From: Orientallactaga sibirica
Lineage: Eukaryota; Chordata; Mammalia; Rodentia; Dipodidae
Assembly: GCA_036365145.1 (NCBI GenBank)
Contig: JAEOAD010000025.1
Location: 29,955,001 to 30,019,000, forward strand
Direction: 5' to 3'
DNA length: 64,000 bases
Made by a program: the position numbers and the translations under genes. The notes beneath the pieces were generated by a model. That model did not search any database. It was not told the DNA's origin and saw nothing but the letters and a program-made list of their open reading frames with translations. Shown piece after piece: positions 63,651-64,000 of the stretch. Position 1 is the stretch's first letter. The number at the start of each line of letters is the position of its first letter.

Positions 63651-64000
63651 ATATTAGACACTTCTTTAACAATGCAGCACCTCAGGCATATAAAGTATAG
63701 AGGTCCTTGTGTTCTGAAGAAAGGCAAATGTTCATTTGTGTTCAGCACTGGCTTTCCGTTTCTTCCTTTTCCTGGACACCTAGCTGTATTTAAGCAACCT
63801 CAGTGCATGCTGTGCTCAGGGCTAAAGTGATTTCTTCAATTTCTGAAGGTCAGGTAAGCATGGCACAATGGAAATGAAATATCCCCAAATCCTCAAATTC
63901 AATGTTAAAAGTACTGCCAGAGATAAAACAGATAGTGCAGCCCCAAGGTGCCAGAACTAGTCAATAATAAATAGCCAAAAGCCTGGAATATTCAAGGCAT

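Noticed and set aside
61282..64000. AKIRIN2 coding exons on the minus strand
   Set aside because: I looked for the conserved C-terminal end of akirin and did not see it. Only an untranslated part, at most, could be in the window.
1..64000. CRISPR arrays, phage, operons or other prokaryotic systems
   Set aside because: The regular repeats are minisatellites with no constant-spacer structure, the genes are spliced, and the repeats are rodent SINEs and LINEs.

Overview
The window is nuclear DNA of a rodent. It is packed with rodent SINEs: 7SL-derived B1-like copies and a very abundant tRNA-derived family that opens with 'ggctggagagatggctta'. The form of that tRNA SINE suggests a jerboa such as Jaculus; this is an inference from repeat style, not a verified assignment. 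There is no CRISPR array, operon or bacterial mobile element, and I found no wholly new molecular system. The notable observations are about gene structure and splicing.

Two protein-coding genes lie head to head across a CpG-rich promoter at about 11.5-12.2 kb. On the minus strand, RARS2 (mitochondrial arginyl-tRNA synthetase) contributes its first five coding exons between 11769 and 3087, then leaves the window at the left edge. On the plus strand, ORC3 (origin recognition complex subunit 3) is complete. It has 20 coding exons from the ATG at 11960 to the TAA at 61281; these sum to 2133 nt (710 residues plus stop), close to the roughly 711-residue human protein, with intact frame and canonical splice sites. 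The two start codons are about 190 bp apart. The gap holds ETS, CCAAT, GC-box and DR1-like motifs.

Layout: 1-2.99 kb is RARS2 intron filled with L1 fragments and SINEs. 2.99-5.33 kb is a near-identical 1.17 kb tandem duplication that carries RARS2 exon 5 twice. 5.5-11.8 kb holds RARS2 exons 4 to 1. 11.8-12.2 kb is the shared promoter. 12-61.3 kb is ORC3, whose introns are mostly SINEs plus a U6 pseudogene, a 15-copy 60-bp minisatellite (intron 16) and a 33-bp minisatellite that ends beside the exon 15 acceptor. 61.3-61.6 kb is the ORC3 3' UTR. 61.7-64 kb is SINEs plus single-copy-looking sequence with a minus-strand AATAAA, possibly the 3' part of the neighbouring gene (AKIRIN2 is next in human), which I could not confirm.

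The strongest leads are the duplicated RARS2 exon 5 (both copies have intact splice sites, and inclusion of both would shift the frame), a SINE whose target-site duplication copied the ORC3 exon 2 splice donor, a U12-type donor on the last ORC3 intron, and a NAGNAG acceptor at ORC3 exon 15.
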